Shown here: in pieces, positions 27,164 to 35,911 of the stretch
How the letters are laid out: each line of letters begins with the position of its first letter
Numbering within the stretch: the stretch's first letter is position 1
NCBI GenBank assembly: GCA_047629195.1
Contig: JBLHWY010000006.1
Location: 25,098-89,097 of the forward strand
DNA: 64,000 bases
Origin: UBA4582 sp047629195
GTDB lineage: Bacteria; Pseudomonadota; Gammaproteobacteria; Pseudomonadales; Azotimanducaceae
Reading direction: 5' to 3'
Notes under the pieces: model-generated
Databases searched by the model: none
Told to the model about the DNA's origin: nothing
The model's input: only the letters and a program-made list of their open reading frames with translations
Position numbers and translations under genes: made by a program

Positions 27164-27177
27164 GCAAATAATTATAC

Positions 27178-27192
27178 GCACCATAATAGCCC
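27178..27192 (+). promoter_or_regulatory. NtrC binding site 2 upstream of glnA (half-conserved)
   Basis: GCACCATAATAGCCC keeps the left half and AT-rich centre of the NtrC consensus while the right half is degenerate. Its centre is 29 bp from site 1 and about 108 bp upstream of the inferred start. The two sites together create a perfect 13-bp inverted repeat (27152-27164 / 27177-27189), which could also act as a tusA terminator, but no T-run follows. Confidence 0.55.
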
Positions 27193-27266
27193 AACCGCTC
27201 GTTCTTTTGATCCACGCTAGCCCTCTGAAAATGCGGATCTAATATCGGTTTCTTATTCGGTAACGA

Positions 27267-27282
27267 TGGCATATTCTTTGCT
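27267..27282 (+). promoter_or_regulatory. sigma-54 (-24/-12) promoter of glnA
   Basis: TGGCATATTCTTTGCT matches TGGCAC-N5-TTGCW with a single change (T for C at position 6); GG and GC are correctly spaced. The start should be near 27293, about 42 bp before the glnA ATG. NtrC sites lie upstream. Confidence 0.8.
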
Positions 27283-27334
27283 CCTTAAATTGCACCAAGA
27301 TTAATCAGCTAACCCATTTGGAGAACAGGACGCT

Positions 27335-28747
27335 ATGTCACAGAAGACACTCAACCTAATAAAAGAAAGCGAAGCAAAGTGGGTCGACCTACGTTTCACT
27401 GACCCACGCGGCAAAGAACATCATGTCACCAATCACAGAGACACGATCGATGAAGACTTTTTTGAAGTCGGCGCGATGTTTGACGGATCGTCCATTGCTG
27501 GTTGGAAGGCTATTAATGAATCGGACATGATTTTAATGCCTGATGATTCAAGTGCTGTCGTCGATCCGTTCACAGAAGAGACAACCGTTAACCTTCGTTG
27601 CAACATTGTCGAGCCTTCCACGCTACAGGGCTACGAAAGAGACCCACGCTCTCTGGCGCAGAGAGCAGAAGCTTACCTCAAGTCAACAGGCATAGGTGAT
27701 ACAGCTTACTTTGGTCCTGAACCAGAATTTTTCATATTTGACGATGTTAAATATAAAAATGACATGAGCGGTGCTATGTACCAAATAGGCTCTGAAGAAG
27801 CGGCATGGATGAGTGGCAGCGACATTGAAGGCGGCAACATGGGTCACAGACCCGGCGTCAAAGGCGGCTATTTTCCAGTACCGCCAGTAGATTCTCTATA
27901 CGATATCCGAAACTCAATGTGTTCCGCGATGGAGGCAATGGGGCTAAAAATTGACCTACACCACCACGAAGTAGGCACTGCCGGGCAGTGTGAGATCGGT
28001 GTGCCATTTAACACACTGACTCAGAAAGCAGACGAAGTTCAAATTTACAAGTATTGCGTACTGAACGTCGCACATGCGTATGGTAAAACAGCGACATTCA
28101 TGCCTAAACCACTCGTGGGTGACAATGGCAGTGGCATGCACCTGCACCAATCGATATGGAAAGACGGTACCAACCTGTTCGCAGGTGATGGCTATGGTAA
28201 TCTCTCTGAAACTGCATTGCATTACATAGGCGGCATTATCAAACATGCGAGAGCTATTAATGCATTCTCTAATGCCAGCACAAACTCCTACAAACGTTTG
28301 GTTCCTGGGTTCGAGGCGCCTCTCGCGCTGGTTTATTCAGCGCGAAATCGCTCAGCCTCAATACGTATTCCGTATGTACAGGGCGGAAGCCCCAAAGGCG
28401 TCAGAGTAGAAGTGCGTTTTGGGGATGCAACAGCAAACCCTTACCTCATGTTCTCTGCAATGATGATGGCTGGACTTGACGGGATTAAGAATAAAATAGA
28501 GCCTATAGGACCACTCGACAAGGATTTATATGACCTGCCGGCCGAAGAGCTATCAGGTTTACCGACTGTTTGTAGCTCACTTGAACAAGCGCTCGACTGC
28601 CTGGACAAGGACCGCGCGTTTTTAACTGAAGGTGACGTATTTACAGATTCAGTTATCGACGGCTACATCGCCCTGAAGTCCGAAGAAGTAGAACGATTGA
28701 ACTCAAGCACACACCCAGTTGAGTTCGAGATGTACTACAGCGTATAA
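27335..28747 (+). CDS. glnA: GlnA, type I glutamine synthetase
   Basis: ATP-dependent synthesis of glutamine from glutamate and ammonia; cytoplasmic dodecamer. At 470 residues it has the full GSI-beta length. Visible are MFDGSSIAGW, FFGPEPEFFIFD metal ligands (as YFGPEPEFFIFD), HHEVGTAGQCEIG, GSGMHLHQSIWK, the ATP-binding KRLVPGFEAPLALVYSARNRSASIRIP and the adenylylation-loop region LYDLPAEE with its Tyr (about residue 398), so it is probably controlled by GlnE adenylylation. Transcription should respond to nitrogen limitation through the NtrC/sigma-54 elements upstream. Confidence 0.98.
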   Translation: MSQKTLNLIKESEAKWVDLRFTDPRGKEHHVTNHRDTIDEDFFEVGAMFDGSSIAGWKAINESDMILMPDDSSAVVDPFTEETTVNLRCNIVEPSTLQGYERDPRSLAQRAEAYLKSTGIGDTAYFGPEPEFFIFDDVKYKNDMSGAMYQIGSEEAAWMSGSDIEGGNMGHRPGVKGGYFPVPPVDSLYDIRNSMCSAMEAMGLKIDLHHHEVGTAGQCEIGVPFNTLTQKADEVQIYKYCVLNVAHAYGKTATFMPKPLVGDNGSGMHLHQSIWKDGTNLFAGDGYGNLSETALHYIGGIIKHARAINAFSNASTNSYKRLVPGFEAPLALVYSARNRSASIRIPYVQGGSPKGVRVEVRFGDATANPYLMFSAMMMAGLDGIKNKIEPIGPLDKDLYDLPAEELSGLPTVCSSLEQALDCLDKDRAFLTEGDVFTDSVIDGYIALKSEEVERLNSSTHPVEFEMYYSV

Positions 28748-28782
28748 CGCTCAGTGGTCACAGCAACAAGGTAGCAAATACG

Positions 28783-28817
28783 AAAACCTCTGATCTCAAT
28801 GATCAGGGGTTTTTTTT
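28783..28817 (+). terminator. rho-independent terminator of glnA
   Basis: The arms CCTCTGATC (28787-28795) and GATCAGGGG (28801-28809) pair with one wobble around a 5-nt loop and are followed by eight T residues (28810-28817). Confidence 0.92.
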
Positions 28818-28896
28818 CCTCAAATTCTAGAATCACTTTTTTCACATCCCCGTTTCTGGAAACATATTGATTTTCGCCAATCAATCCGATGCCGGA

Positions 28897-28913
28897 TGCA
28901 CTACAATGGTGCA
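28897..28913 (+). promoter_or_regulatory. NtrC operator upstream of glnL
   Basis: TGCACTACAATGGTGCA is a near-exact NtrC palindrome (TGCACY-N4-TGGTGCA). It contains the -10-like hexamer TACAAT (28902-28907). In E. coli an NtrC site overlaps the glnL promoter and represses it, so the same autoregulation is likely here. Confidence 0.78.
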
Positions 28914-29062
28914 AAACGCTATCCATCTCAGAAGCGTATTTCACAACTTCTGCAGCTTACGAAAGACATTTTATAAACTGGTGCGAAAATTGCATTGCTT
29001 TACAAAGATACTTAAAACTCGAACGACGCATCTGCATGAAAACTAAACGAGTGGACTTACCC

Positions 29063-30166
29063 ATGACCGAACAGACCATGGAAAGCATGTTCAACACCAT
29101 GAACATCGCTGTGCTCTGTCTGGATCACGAACTCACGATCAGGTATATCAATCAATCCGCTGAAAGCCTACTCGATGTCTCAGCTAACCGAGCAATTAGC
29201 CTCCCGCTAACAGATCTGATACTGAATTCAAAAGAGATTGAATCAGTACTATTCGACGCGATTCAAATACAACACCCCTACACTCAACGGCGTGCAATTT
29301 TCCAATTACATGACGCTAGTAGTGTTACCGTCGATTACACCGTGACGCCGTGGCAAAATGAAAACTGGCCTAGACTGATCATTGAACTCTATCCCATGGA
29401 TAGATTTCTCCGAATAGACCGCGACGAAGCTCTCATAAGCCATCAGGAAATCGCTCGGCAGATGATTAGAGGGCTCGCGCATGAAATCAAGAACCCATTA
29501 GGTGGAATTCGTGGCGCTGCTCAACTGTTAGCACGGGAACTGGCAACGCCAGAGTTGCAGGAATTTACAGAAATTATCATCTCAGAAACGGACCGTCTGA
29601 CCTCCCTCGTTGATAGATTACTTGGCCCAAAGTCACGACCAGAACCTGTATTCACTAACATCCATAGATTACTGGAACGGGTGCGAACCCTTGTTGAACT
29701 GGAGTTCCCTTCTTCTATCGAGGTCGCCCGAGACTACGATCCGAGCATACCGGAAGTTACTGTGGACCCAGGGCTCTTGATCCAGGCCTTTCTCAACATT
29801 ACCCGTAATGCAGTTCAAAGCCTTACTGAAACAGCGAAACAAGATTCCAACAAGAATGGAGACTGGAAGCCTAGTGTCAAGTTCACCACCAGAACATTGA
29901 GACAATATGCTATCGGCCAAAAATTTCATCGAGTGGCGTTAAAAATAGACATAGAGGATAACGGTAACGGAGTTCCTGAGAACATCCGAGACCAACTTTT
30001 TTTCCCGATGATCACGGGAAGATCCGACGGCACCGGCCTTGGACTTTCTATCGCGCACTCTATCGTGCATCAACATGGCGGGGCGATCGAATTTGAAAGC
30101 GAGCCTGGCAGAACAATTTTTTCAATTATATTGCCCTTGGAGTTAAACAATGAACCCTCAGTCTGA
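29063..30166 (+). CDS. glnL: GlnL (NtrB), nitrogen-regulation sensor kinase
   Basis: Cytosolic histidine kinase that phosphorylates or dephosphorylates NtrC under PII control. Of 367 residues, the first about 120 form a PAS-like domain (MNIAVLCLDHELTIRYINQSAESLL). The H-box reads RGLAHEIKNPLGGIRGAAQLL with the phospho-accepting His, and the kinase ATP-binding boxes are NITRNAVQS, DNGNGVP and GRSDGTGLGLSIAHSIVHQHGG. I chose ATG 29063 (GAGTGGA upstream); ATG 29036 is possible. The gene overlaps glnG by 17 bp, so translation is coupled. Confidence 0.95.
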   Translation: MTEQTMESMFNTMNIAVLCLDHELTIRYINQSAESLLDVSANRAISLPLTDLILNSKEIESVLFDAIQIQHPYTQRRAIFQLHDASSVTVDYTVTPWQNENWPRLIIELYPMDRFLRIDRDEALISHQEIARQMIRGLAHEIKNPLGGIRGAAQLLARELATPELQEFTEIIISETDRLTSLVDRLLGPKSRPEPVFTNIHRLLERVRTLVELEFPSSIEVARDYDPSIPEVTVDPGLLIQAFLNITRNAVQSLTETAKQDSNKNGDWKPSVKFTTRTLRQYAIGQKFHRVALKIDIEDNGNGVPENIRDQLFFPMITGRSDGTGLGLSIAHSIVHQHGGAIEFESEPGRTIFSIILPLELNNEPSV

Positions 30167-31565
30167 AATATGGGTTGTCGATGATGAAAGATCAATTCGC
30201 TGGGTGTTGGAGAAAGCACTGACCCAGGAAGCACTAACCGTTCGCTGTTTCGAGAATGGCGAATCAATGCTTGCTGCCCTACCTCATGCGAACCCAGACG
30301 TTATTATTAGCGATATACGCATGCCCGGTATCAGCGGTTTATCGGTGCTGTCCAGAGTTAAAGATGAGTATCCCGCTATCCCAGTAATAATAATGACCGC
30401 TCATTCCGACCTTGATAGCGCGGTATCTTCAATTAGCGGAGGGGCTTACGAATACCTACCCAAACCTTTCGAGGTTGACGAAGCAACAGCACTAGTAAAA
30501 CGCGCCCTGCGTCATCGCAAGGATCTCGAATCAGAAATTGTCGAGCAGCAAGACAACGAAGAAAACCCTGAAATTATTGGCAAAGCCCCTGCTATGCAGG
30601 AAGTTTTCAGAGCAATTGGGCGCTTATCAAAATCAAACGTTACCGTCTTGATCAATGGACAATCCGGTACGGGCAAAGAATTAGTCGCGCGCGCTTTACA
30701 TAAACACAGCCCTAGGGCAAACAGCACTTTTGTTGCACTCAACATGGCCGCGATTCCAGCAGACCTGGTGGAATCTGAACTTTTTGGCCATGAGAAAGGT
30801 GCCTTTACTGGAGCAAACGCCCAACGGAAAGGAAGATTCGAACAAGCCGACGGAGGTACTTTGTTTCTCGACGAAATAGGTGACATGCCTTCTGAGACTC
30901 AGACACGGCTCTTAAGAGTTTTGTCAGATGGTGAATATTATCGCGTTGGTGGTCACGATCCCCTTAAGGCGGACGTTAGAATTATAGCGGCCACCCATCA
31001 AGATCTAGAGTCTCTGGTATCACAAAATCGGTTTCGAGAAGATCTATTTCATCGACTCAATGTCATACGCATTCATATCCCTGATCTATGTGAGCGAAGA
31101 GAAGATATCCCTCTACTCTCAGAGCATTTTCTGAGACAAGCTGCAGCTGAACTGAACGAAGACGTTAAGACGCTGAAATCCGAGACGCTTGCATATCTGC
31201 AAACACTTTCGTGGCAGGGAAATGTAAGACAACTTGAAAATTTCTGCCGCTGGATTACTGTCATGGCAGTTGGGGTTGAAGTATCAATTGAAGACTTACC
31301 GCTAGAGCTACAGCACAAAGACAAGCACGAGGCTTCTAATTCCGATTGGGAAAAAGCGCTTGCAGCATGGGCAAGGAACCGCCTGAATGGACATTCAATG
31401 GCTGAGCCCGGGTTACTCGACGAAGCACTACCACAATTTGAACGCATTATGATCCGCGCAGCGTTAGAGCAGACTGGAGGTCGAAAAAGAGACGCATCGC
31501 TACTTCTAGGTTGGGGTAGAAACACACTAACGAGAAAGATGAGTGAACTTGGACTTACAACCTGA
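30150..31565 (+). CDS. glnG: GlnG (NtrC), sigma-54-dependent response regulator
   Basis: Transcription activator of nitrogen-starvation genes. The 471 residues form a receiver domain with the phosphorylatable Asp in DVIISDIRMPG (about 54), a central AAA+ domain with Walker A GQSGTGKELVARALH, the sigma-54-contacting GAFTGA loop (EKGAFTGANAQRKGRFEQA), Walker B GGTLFLDEIGDMP, and a C-terminal Fis-type helix-turn-helix (GGRKRDASLLLGWGRNTLTRKMSELG). It would bind the sites at 27149, 27178 and 28897. Confidence 0.97.
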   Translation: MNPQSEIWVVDDERSIRWVLEKALTQEALTVRCFENGESMLAALPHANPDVIISDIRMPGISGLSVLSRVKDEYPAIPVIIMTAHSDLDSAVSSISGGAYEYLPKPFEVDEATALVKRALRHRKDLESEIVEQQDNEENPEIIGKAPAMQEVFRAIGRLSKSNVTVLINGQSGTGKELVARALHKHSPRANSTFVALNMAAIPADLVESELFGHEKGAFTGANAQRKGRFEQADGGTLFLDEIGDMPSETQTRLLRVLSDGEYYRVGGHDPLKADVRIIAATHQDLESLVSQNRFREDLFHRLNVIRIHIPDLCERREDIPLLSEHFLRQAAAELNEDVKTLKSETLAYLQTLSWQGNVRQLENFCRWITVMAVGVEVSIEDLPLELQHKDKHEASNSDWEKALAAWARNRLNGHSMAEPGLLDEALPQFERIMIRAALEQTGGRKRDASLLLGWGRNTLTRKMSELGLTT

Positions 31566-31617
31566 ACCTAAGACAAAGACCCTCAGGCGTAGTTTTAGTA
31601 GAGGGGGTAGAGCGAGA

Positions 31618-32007
31618 CTAGAGCTGCAACCGAACCTCCACAGTCCTACGAGTAACAACGTCTCCTCCTCCACACTGACCCATGGAAGTTAGAATATAAA
31701 AAGTATCTGCGTTAACGACCTGAGATACACAGGCAACCGTTGCTGAACATCGCATCAACGCAGGGTCTGTAAAGTTAAAGGTTCGATCTACGCAGCTACT
31801 ACCACCCGCAGGTGGGATCGCGCGATTGAGTCCGAGATGGGCACCGCTTTCAGCCGCGAGGAATGCCTTTAAACCATTGATATCGTAACTGAAACTCTCA
31901 CTGCTACCTTCCAACATTCGCGACATCGCAACCGACATCAAAGAAACGATGACAATAACGAAGATTGCTCCTACCAGACCAAGTCCCTTTTGTTTATTAA
32001 GGTACAT
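31618..32007 (-). CDS. mshP: MshP-like pilus assembly protein
   Basis: A 129-residue pseudopilin-like protein, the last gene of the msh cluster. The N-terminus MYLNKQKGLGLVGAIFVIVIVSLMSVAMSRM has a hydrophobic helix, but the residue after the presumed cleavage site is not followed by the usual Glu at +5. The C-terminal part has four cysteines, typical of PilX/MshP-like minor proteins. I chose ATG 32007, which overlaps the mshO end by 11 bp; a longer frame starting at 32055 would lie inside mshO. It faces glnG convergently. Confidence 0.8.
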   Translation of the reverse strand: MYLNKQKGLGLVGAIFVIVIVSLMSVAMSRMLEGSSESFSYDINGLKAFLAAESGAHLGLNRAIPPAGGSSCVDRTFNFTDPALMRCSATVACVSQVVNADTFYILTSMGQCGGGDVVTRRTVEVRLQL

Positions 32008-32824
32008 TGCGTAATTGCACCTCGTGCTCAACACTGGCTGATTCACCAGAGACACTGAAGGTCAGATTCATTCTGACAATAGAATTTCGAGTTAGCGAAT
32101 CGCCGCTGACATCGAAGGGTGAAACTGATGTAGCAAGACCATTGGCGAGTAACGCCCTGGCAGGAAGAGATACTGGCAAATCAGCAATATCTGGCTGCGC
32201 AGCAAGCAAACCGTAATCCTTATACCTAAATAGATTGTCTCCATCGATACAAAAGCTGACGGGGTCCGCAACAAGATAGTACCGTGACTGTATGGATTCG
32301 TTACTGAACTGATAAGCACTAGCCATAGTAACAACGATTTCGTTATTTGCATTGGGCGCACCCAAAGTTGCGGCCGGAGACAGCATTCCTTCGGTTGTGT
32401 CATAAACGTCATCCGACAGGGAATAGACTGCAACACGCCCAGTAGCGGCATCTAGACCGGGATTCATTCGCGCACTTACGAAGGTCGTGGCACTGGCTGA
32501 AACCGGTAAAGTAATATAAGTTCCCGCAGCATTCACCGGCAAAAACTCAAAACAGGTATTTGAAGCATTGACTCTCACACTGTTGGGTAGCGCACTTCTT
32601 AGCTCGCGAGTAACACGCTCTGTTGTCACTCGTGCCGCACTGCCTATCGCCTGACGCCCTGTCATCTTACTAAAGGCTTCACTGCTATTGCGAATAATCC
32701 CTGTGCCTGCGATTGAAATAATTCCCATCAACACTATAACGACGACCAGCTCTATTAGTGTAAACCCAACTTGATTTACGATTTTCCAACCCAAACGGCG
32801 CTTCTTAGGAACTGATCGTGACAT
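31997..32824 (-). CDS. mshO: MshO-like minor pilin
   Basis: A 275-residue type IV prepilin-like protein. It has a basic leader, then the cleavage/methylation motif QVGFTLIELVVVIVLMGIISIAG with Glu at +5. The globular part includes one pair of cysteines (CFEFLP and SFCIDGD). The start ATG overlaps the mshD stop as TGATG, so translation is coupled. Position between mshD and mshP supports the identification. Confidence 0.85.
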   Translation of the reverse strand: MSRSVPKKRRLGWKIVNQVGFTLIELVVVIVLMGIISIAGTGIIRNSSEAFSKMTGRQAIGSAARVTTERVTRELRSALPNSVRVNASNTCFEFLPVNAAGTYITLPVSASATTFVSARMNPGLDAATGRVAVYSLSDDVYDTTEGMLSPAATLGAPNANNEIVVTMASAYQFSNESIQSRYYLVADPVSFCIDGDNLFRYKDYGLLAAQPDIADLPVSLPARALLANGLATSVSPFDVSGDSLTRNSIVRMNLTFSVSGESASVEHEVQLRNVP

Positions 32825-33381
32825 CAGTAATTACCTTTGTATGCACTAAAAACCAACGCACTGCCCGTAGGATGAGAAACAGTAACGGTAACAAGCTTGG
32901 CATCATATGCTCCGTCTAAACCGTAAGCCGTCTGCTGAGCAGCATCAGCATAGGCAACAGACACCTGCACCCTATAACCAACATAGTTGAGCCGATCAAC
33001 ACCTTCAGCATTTTGGGGGGGAGAGTCATCAACACCGTCATAGTCATCAACATCATCAAACAATGCTCTGGACTCACCAGCATCAACTCCAATACTAGAA
33101 CATGCTGTACCACCTGGTTCACAGGCTGGGGCGCCACCCAACGGTGTTGCCTCATCAAACCGTCGCGCCAAAATTTCTTCCATATAAGCTTGGCCAAGCT
33201 CAACAACTTTAACTTGCCAAAAAACGTCAGCACTTTTACCCGCTGAAAGCGATATCGTAAGGGCTAAACTAACCAATGCGACCGCCATGATAACGATCGC
33301 CATAATCAATTCGACGAGTGTCGCCCCTTTACAGGTGATCAAGGATTTTCTTCTCAAAAAATTAGACGCAAGCACCGGCAT
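32824..33381 (-). CDS. mshD: MshD-like minor pilin
   Basis: A 185-residue prepilin-like protein with the cleavage motif CKGATLVELIMAIVIMAVALVSLALT (Glu +5 present) and a globular domain containing two cysteines (ACEPGGTACSS). I chose ATG 33381; a TTG six bases upstream is also in frame. The gene overlaps the end of mshC by about 20 bp. It belongs to the PilV/MshD group of minor pilins that help initiate the fibre. Confidence 0.82.
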   Translation of the reverse strand: MPVLASNFLRRKSLITCKGATLVELIMAIVIMAVALVSLALTISLSAGKSADVFWQVKVVELGQAYMEEILARRFDEATPLGGAPACEPGGTACSSIGVDAGESRALFDDVDDYDGVDDSPPQNAEGVDRLNYVGYRVQVSVAYADAAQQTAYGLDGAYDAKLVTVTVSHPTGSALVFSAYKGNY

Positions 33382-33943
33382 GGACAAAACCGACGGGTGA
33401 TATACAGATCAATCTAGGCGAATCAGTACCAATAGAAATTGCAACACCAACGGTTGCTCCTAACGCTACCCCACCCACTAATAAGGCCGAGATATTACCC
33501 AAATCATCGTAGTTGACCACCAAATCATTTGCAGCCGACAAGGTGACTGGACCAGTTACGCCCGCAATGGAAATTGTATTGCCGCTATTGTTGTCAATTT
33601 GAAATAGATTAGAAACGGAGCCTCCATCATCTTCCATAACGGCTAGCTGCCAAATACCCGCCACACTACTAATTTCTAAGGTAATGATATTTCCAGGCTT
33701 AAAAACGGCAATTCGTTGAGCTAGCCGTGCGACTGTAGAAATGTCTGCTGCAGTCGCAGCTGAATCAAATGAACTTACGCCAAACCATCGGCTGAAACTG
33801 GTCACAGCTAAGATGCCAATCAGAACCAAGACAGCAACTAACTCAATTACAGTAAAACCGTCGTTTAAGTATTTATACTTCACAGATTGCAGCCCAGTGA
33901 GTACGGCAGGAGCCCGACGACGTATCACAGCTAACTCAACCAC
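33362..33943 (-). CDS. mshC: MshC-like pilin
   Basis: A 193-residue prepilin. The leader is long for this family (about 28 residues), followed by DGFTVIELVAVLVLIGILAVTSFSRWF with Glu +5. Two cysteines near the C-terminus (LICISPVGFVHAGACV) could form the usual C-terminal disulphide loop. The reading frame starts with GTG 33943. It follows the major pilin gene by 18 bp. Confidence 0.82.
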   Translation of the reverse strand: MVELAVIRRRAPAVLTGLQSVKYKYLNDGFTVIELVAVLVLIGILAVTSFSRWFGVSSFDSAATAADISTVARLAQRIAVFKPGNIITLEISSVAGIWQLAVMEDDGGSVSNLFQIDNNSGNTISIAGVTGPVTLSAANDLVVNYDDLGNISALLVGGVALGATVGVAISIGTDSPRLICISPVGFVHAGACV

Positions 33944-33961
33944 TCAGCTAGTCAGACCAGA

Positions 33962-34507
33962 CTAAGGCAGCGTGGCTGTAGCGAGCACGACACTACCGGT
34001 CGTTGATGAATATGTCAGTGTCGGTATCGTATCACCAGAAGCACTAATCTTACCTGTATAATAGTAAACACAATTAGGCGCTGCTGCGACTCCAGCAAAA
34101 TCTGTGGTATTACCTATAACGTTAGCAGCGGCTGCTCGGGCGGTAATGTCCGGTGCACCTGCTTGTAAAACGTTCTGGAAAACTGCCACGCAATCATCTT
34201 CATCGGTGACGGTGCTTGTGCCACCGCTGTTGTCAGCTGTACCGTAGGGATAACCTGCATCATTCACTCTCAAGCTACCAAAGTCGACAATGATCGTATC
34301 TTTAAGAGGCTCTCCTTCAGCAATCCATTGTGCCCGATACAAAGACATGCCCGATAGCAAACCGCCTTGGACACCGTTAACTACTGAGGTATGAGCCTCA
34401 TCTGTAACATCCATGAATCTAGGTAGTGCAGTCGCAGCCATAATGCCTAACAGAATGATCACGACAACCAATTCGATAATTGTAAAACCCGCTTCTTGTT
34501 TTCTCAT
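33962..34507 (-). CDS. mshA: MshA/MshB-type major pilin
   Basis: A 181-residue type IV pilin. A six-residue leader precedes the prepilin peptidase motif EAGFTIIELVVVIILLGIMAATALPRFMDV, the hallmark of MshA and MshB. Two cysteines (DDCVAVF and PNCVYYY) probably form the disulphide. I chose ATG 34507 because of a GGAG ribosome-binding site and the short leader. It is separated from mshG by 174 bp that contain a possible promoter, consistent with strong separate expression of the major subunit. Only one such pilin gene is present. Confidence 0.88.
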   Translation of the reverse strand: MRKQEAGFTIIELVVVIILLGIMAATALPRFMDVTDEAHTSVVNGVQGGLLSGMSLYRAQWIAEGEPLKDTIIVDFGSLRVNDAGYPYGTADNSGGTSTVTDEDDCVAVFQNVLQAGAPDITARAAAANVIGNTTDFAGVAAAPNCVYYYTGKISASGDTIPTLTYSSTTGSVVLATATLP

Positions 34508-34569
34508 TTCTAAATCGCTCCTGAAAATTGGCGTAGGCATATTTCCTACTAGATTTAAGTGTAGACAAG

Positions 34570-34598
34570 CAAATAAGTGTTCGATCGAAAGTTGTCAG
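34570..34598 (-). promoter_or_regulatory. possible promoter of mshA
   Basis: Reading the minus strand, CTGACA (34598-34593) and TATTTG (34575-34570) are separated by 17 bp and lie about 65 bp before the mshA start. The -10 is weak, so this is a tentative match. Confidence 0.4.
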
Positions 34599-34681
34599 AA
34601 ATTTTTGGATTTTTTATACAGAAATGAAATAAAAACCTAGCTCTTAACGCATTTGGTTATCAAAAACCATGAATCAGTCAA

Positions 34682-35911
34682 TTAACCCCGAGCGGATGCT
34701 GCCGATGACAAGTCCCATAGAGGGAGGAACACGCCTAGTGCCAAAACCAGAATCATCGCTCCGATTCCAATGATGAGCACCGGTTCGATCGCATCAGCAA
34801 GCCCTTTAAGCTCGTAATCAACTTCCTGCTCGTAGAAGTCAGCCGCTTCACCCAGCATTTCATCAACACCACCAGTTTCTTCTCCGACGCTGATCATCTG
34901 TAACACTAACGGGGTAAACAATTTCGAGGCGATGGATGCCTGCAAAAAGCTTTCTCCACGCTCTATACTTATTCTCATAGCACGAACATATCCGGCCATG
35001 TGGTCATTCCCCAGGGCATAACTGACAACGTTCAACCCCTGAATAATAGGTACGCCTGACTTTAGCATCATCGAAAAAGAACGACAGAATCTTCCCAAAT
35101 GTATACGCTCAAACAACCCACCGACAAGTGGCAAACGCAATTTCCACCTGTGCCAAATTAACCTGCCTTTATCAGTTGAAACCCAACGACGTACACCCAG
35201 TGTTATCATAGCGAAACCACCCAGTAGAAAGGGCCAGTATTCGAGCATGAAGTTCGAACCAGACATCAACAATTTTGTTTGCCAGGGTAACTCCGCTCCC
35301 ATCTTCTCGAACACGCCAGAAAATGCCGGCAGGACAAATATATTAATAATGACCAAACCGATGCCCATGGCGATGATCACAAACGTGGGATAGCGCGTCG
35401 CTGACTTAATACGTTTCATCGTTTCACGTTCCAACTCTAAATACGCGGCAATCTGCTGAAATGCTTCTTCAAGTCTTCCGCTATTTTCCCCAACATGAAT
35501 AATCGAAACATATAAATCTGAGAAAACATTAGGATGTCCACTCATCGCATGAGCAAGTGGATGCCCACCTTCAAGGTCCGATGCAAGTTCGTTGATCGTC
35601 TCCTTCAGCTTCTCATTTGTTGATGATTCCATTAGACCGTTCAAAGCTCGTAACAATGGAATGCCAGCTTTCGACAAACTGTACATTTGCCGACTGAACA
35701 TAATAAGCTCTTCAAGTTCTATCTTTCTCGAGCGAAAAAGAGAATTCAGGTCGAATTCTTCCGTAGACTTATCTGCAACCTCTTCGATTAAGATTGGCGT
35801 TAAGCCCGAGCCAATAAGCTCAGTCGCAGCGGCATCATCGTTGGCGGCATGGATTTTACCGACAATCGTTTTGCCTTGACCATCTCGGACCTTATAAGCA
35901 TAGGTGCTCAT
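34682..35911 (-). CDS. mshG: MshG, inner-membrane platform protein (PilC/GspF family)
   Basis: A 409-residue polytopic platform protein. Two GspF repeats are present: the first with FSRQMYSLSKAGIPLLRALNGL and HPNVFSDLYVSIIHVGENSG, the second with FCRSFSMMLKSGVPIIQGLNVV and LVLQMISVGEETGGVDEMLGEAADFYEQEV. Hydrophobic segments follow each repeat, including the C-terminal IEPVLIIGIGAMILVLALGVFLPLWDL. The start overlaps the mshE stop as ATGA. Confidence 0.95.
   Translation of the reverse strand: MSTYAYKVRDGQGKTIVGKIHAANDDAAATELIGSGLTPILIEEVADKSTEEFDLNSLFRSRKIELEELIMFSRQMYSLSKAGIPLLRALNGLMESSTNEKLKETINELASDLEGGHPLAHAMSGHPNVFSDLYVSIIHVGENSGRLEEAFQQIAAYLELERETMKRIKSATRYPTFVIIAMGIGLVIINIFVLPAFSGVFEKMGAELPWQTKLLMSGSNFMLEYWPFLLGGFAMITLGVRRWVSTDKGRLIWHRWKLRLPLVGGLFERIHLGRFCRSFSMMLKSGVPIIQGLNVVSYALGNDHMAGYVRAMRISIERGESFLQASIASKLFTPLVLQMISVGEETGGVDEMLGEAADFYEQEVDYELKGLADAIEPVLIIGIGAMILVLALGVFLPLWDLSSAASARG

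Larger units (their letters stand above)
28748..29062. other. 315-bp region between glnA and glnL
   Basis: Contains the glnA terminator and an NtrC operator. The glnL reading frame stays open upstream to 28889, but that part is not family-like and overlaps the operator, so I regard it as untranslated leader. Confidence 0.6.

Noticed and set aside
27152..27189. A classic terminator for tusA
   Set aside because: The stem is perfect, but no T-run follows and each arm is better explained as half of an NtrC-like site.
28889..29062. N-terminal extension of GlnL
   Set aside because: The extra residues are not family-like, and the segment contains the NtrC operator and a -10-like box.
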